From Cudoniella acicularis (taxonomy: Eukaryota; Ascomycota; Leotiomycetes; Helotiales; Helotiaceae), in contig JAAMPI010001060.1 of the NCBI GenBank assembly GCA_013054445.1, positions 1 through 20,463 of the forward strand: a DNA stretch of 20,463 bases, read 5' to 3'. Position numbers and translations under genes: made by a program. Positions 20,215 through 20,463 of the stretch are shown here, piece by piece. Position 1 is the stretch's first letter; each line of letters starts with the position of its first letter. The notes under the pieces were generated by a model that had not been told where the DNA came from, made no database searches, and saw only the letters and a program-made list of their open reading frames with translations.

Positions 20215-20463
20215 CTAGCAAAAATAAGAGTTAGCACGTGTCGAACAATGCCAGCCTGTGATTGGAGCAAAAAAGTTTCACGGAGTAACGTTGGACCAGG
20301 GTTTTTGGCAGTTGCAGAGCCATGGAAGTGGAAGAGGTTGCGCATGTGCAGATGCAGGTACAAAATATGAGGCTGGATCTGATCGGTTTGACAGGAATTT
20401 GTGGGCCTTTTGAGATGAAGCTTCTAGCTTCCGCTCGCCCGCTGGCTGTATCCGAACCGAAAT
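20215..20463 (-). other. Probable intron of ATP-citrate lyase subunit 2, running off the window
   Basis: Three-frame reading of the minus strand here gives no ACL2-like segment such as the conserved YYININSVR expected just before the GDWILF exon. The 3' end has a good branch and acceptor. The stretch is therefore best read as an intron of at least 249 nt, longer than any other intron in the window. It could also hold a small 5' exon I cannot identify. Confidence 0.55.

Overview
The window looks like nuclear DNA of a filamentous ascomycete (Pezizomycotina; Leotiomycetes is my guess, with low certainty). Reasons: genes broken by short introns (48-171 nt) with fungal donors (GTATGT/GTAAGT) and CTAAC-type branch sites; a separate ATP-citrate lyase subunit 2; a GH72 GPI-anchored wall glucanosyltransferase; and fungal-type L26, SmF and PRMT5. 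I see no operon, phage, CRISPR or secondary-metabolite cluster. The content is mostly housekeeping genes with loosely filled intergenic DNA.

Layout, left to right. 1-1947: no recognisable gene. 1948-2962 (+): five-exon SDR-fold protein lacking the usual catalytic Ser and Tyr. 3552-4100 (-): three-exon 60S ribosomal protein L26. 4101-5911: 1.8 kb divergent intergenic region with one MITE-like repeat. 5912-7355 (+): five-exon aquaporin/MIP channel with an altered second NPA box. 7356-8085: intergenic, with a second MITE-like copy. 8086-10838 (+): four-exon PRMT5. 11133-11680 (-): four-exon SmF. 12097-12796 (-): five-exon UPF0587/CZIB-like zinc protein. 13066-15315 (+): intronless, probably mitochondrial PPR-like protein. 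15316-16644: convergent intergenic region with a third full repeat and a truncated fourth. 16645-18436 (-): five-exon GH72 enzyme. 19189-20214 (-): the last exon of ATP-citrate lyase subunit 2, whose 5' exons lie beyond the right edge.

The genes are not a pathway. PRMT5 and SmF are functionally close, since PRMT5 methylates Sm proteins during snRNP assembly in animals, but SmF is not the usual substrate and their adjacency may be chance. ACL supplies cytosolic acetyl-CoA, GH72 remodels wall beta-1,3-glucan, and L26 and the PPR protein serve cytosolic and probably mitochondrial gene expression.

Most notable: a dispersed family of about 110-120 bp terminal-inverted-repeat elements; two GC-AG introns among about 25; three genes opening with 9-19 nt coding exons; an SDR without its Ser/Tyr; and an aquaporin with NLA in place of the second NPA. 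I found no convincing new multi-gene system. Exon models were built by hand from splice consensus, reading-frame continuity and remembered family conservation; no alignment or expression data were used.
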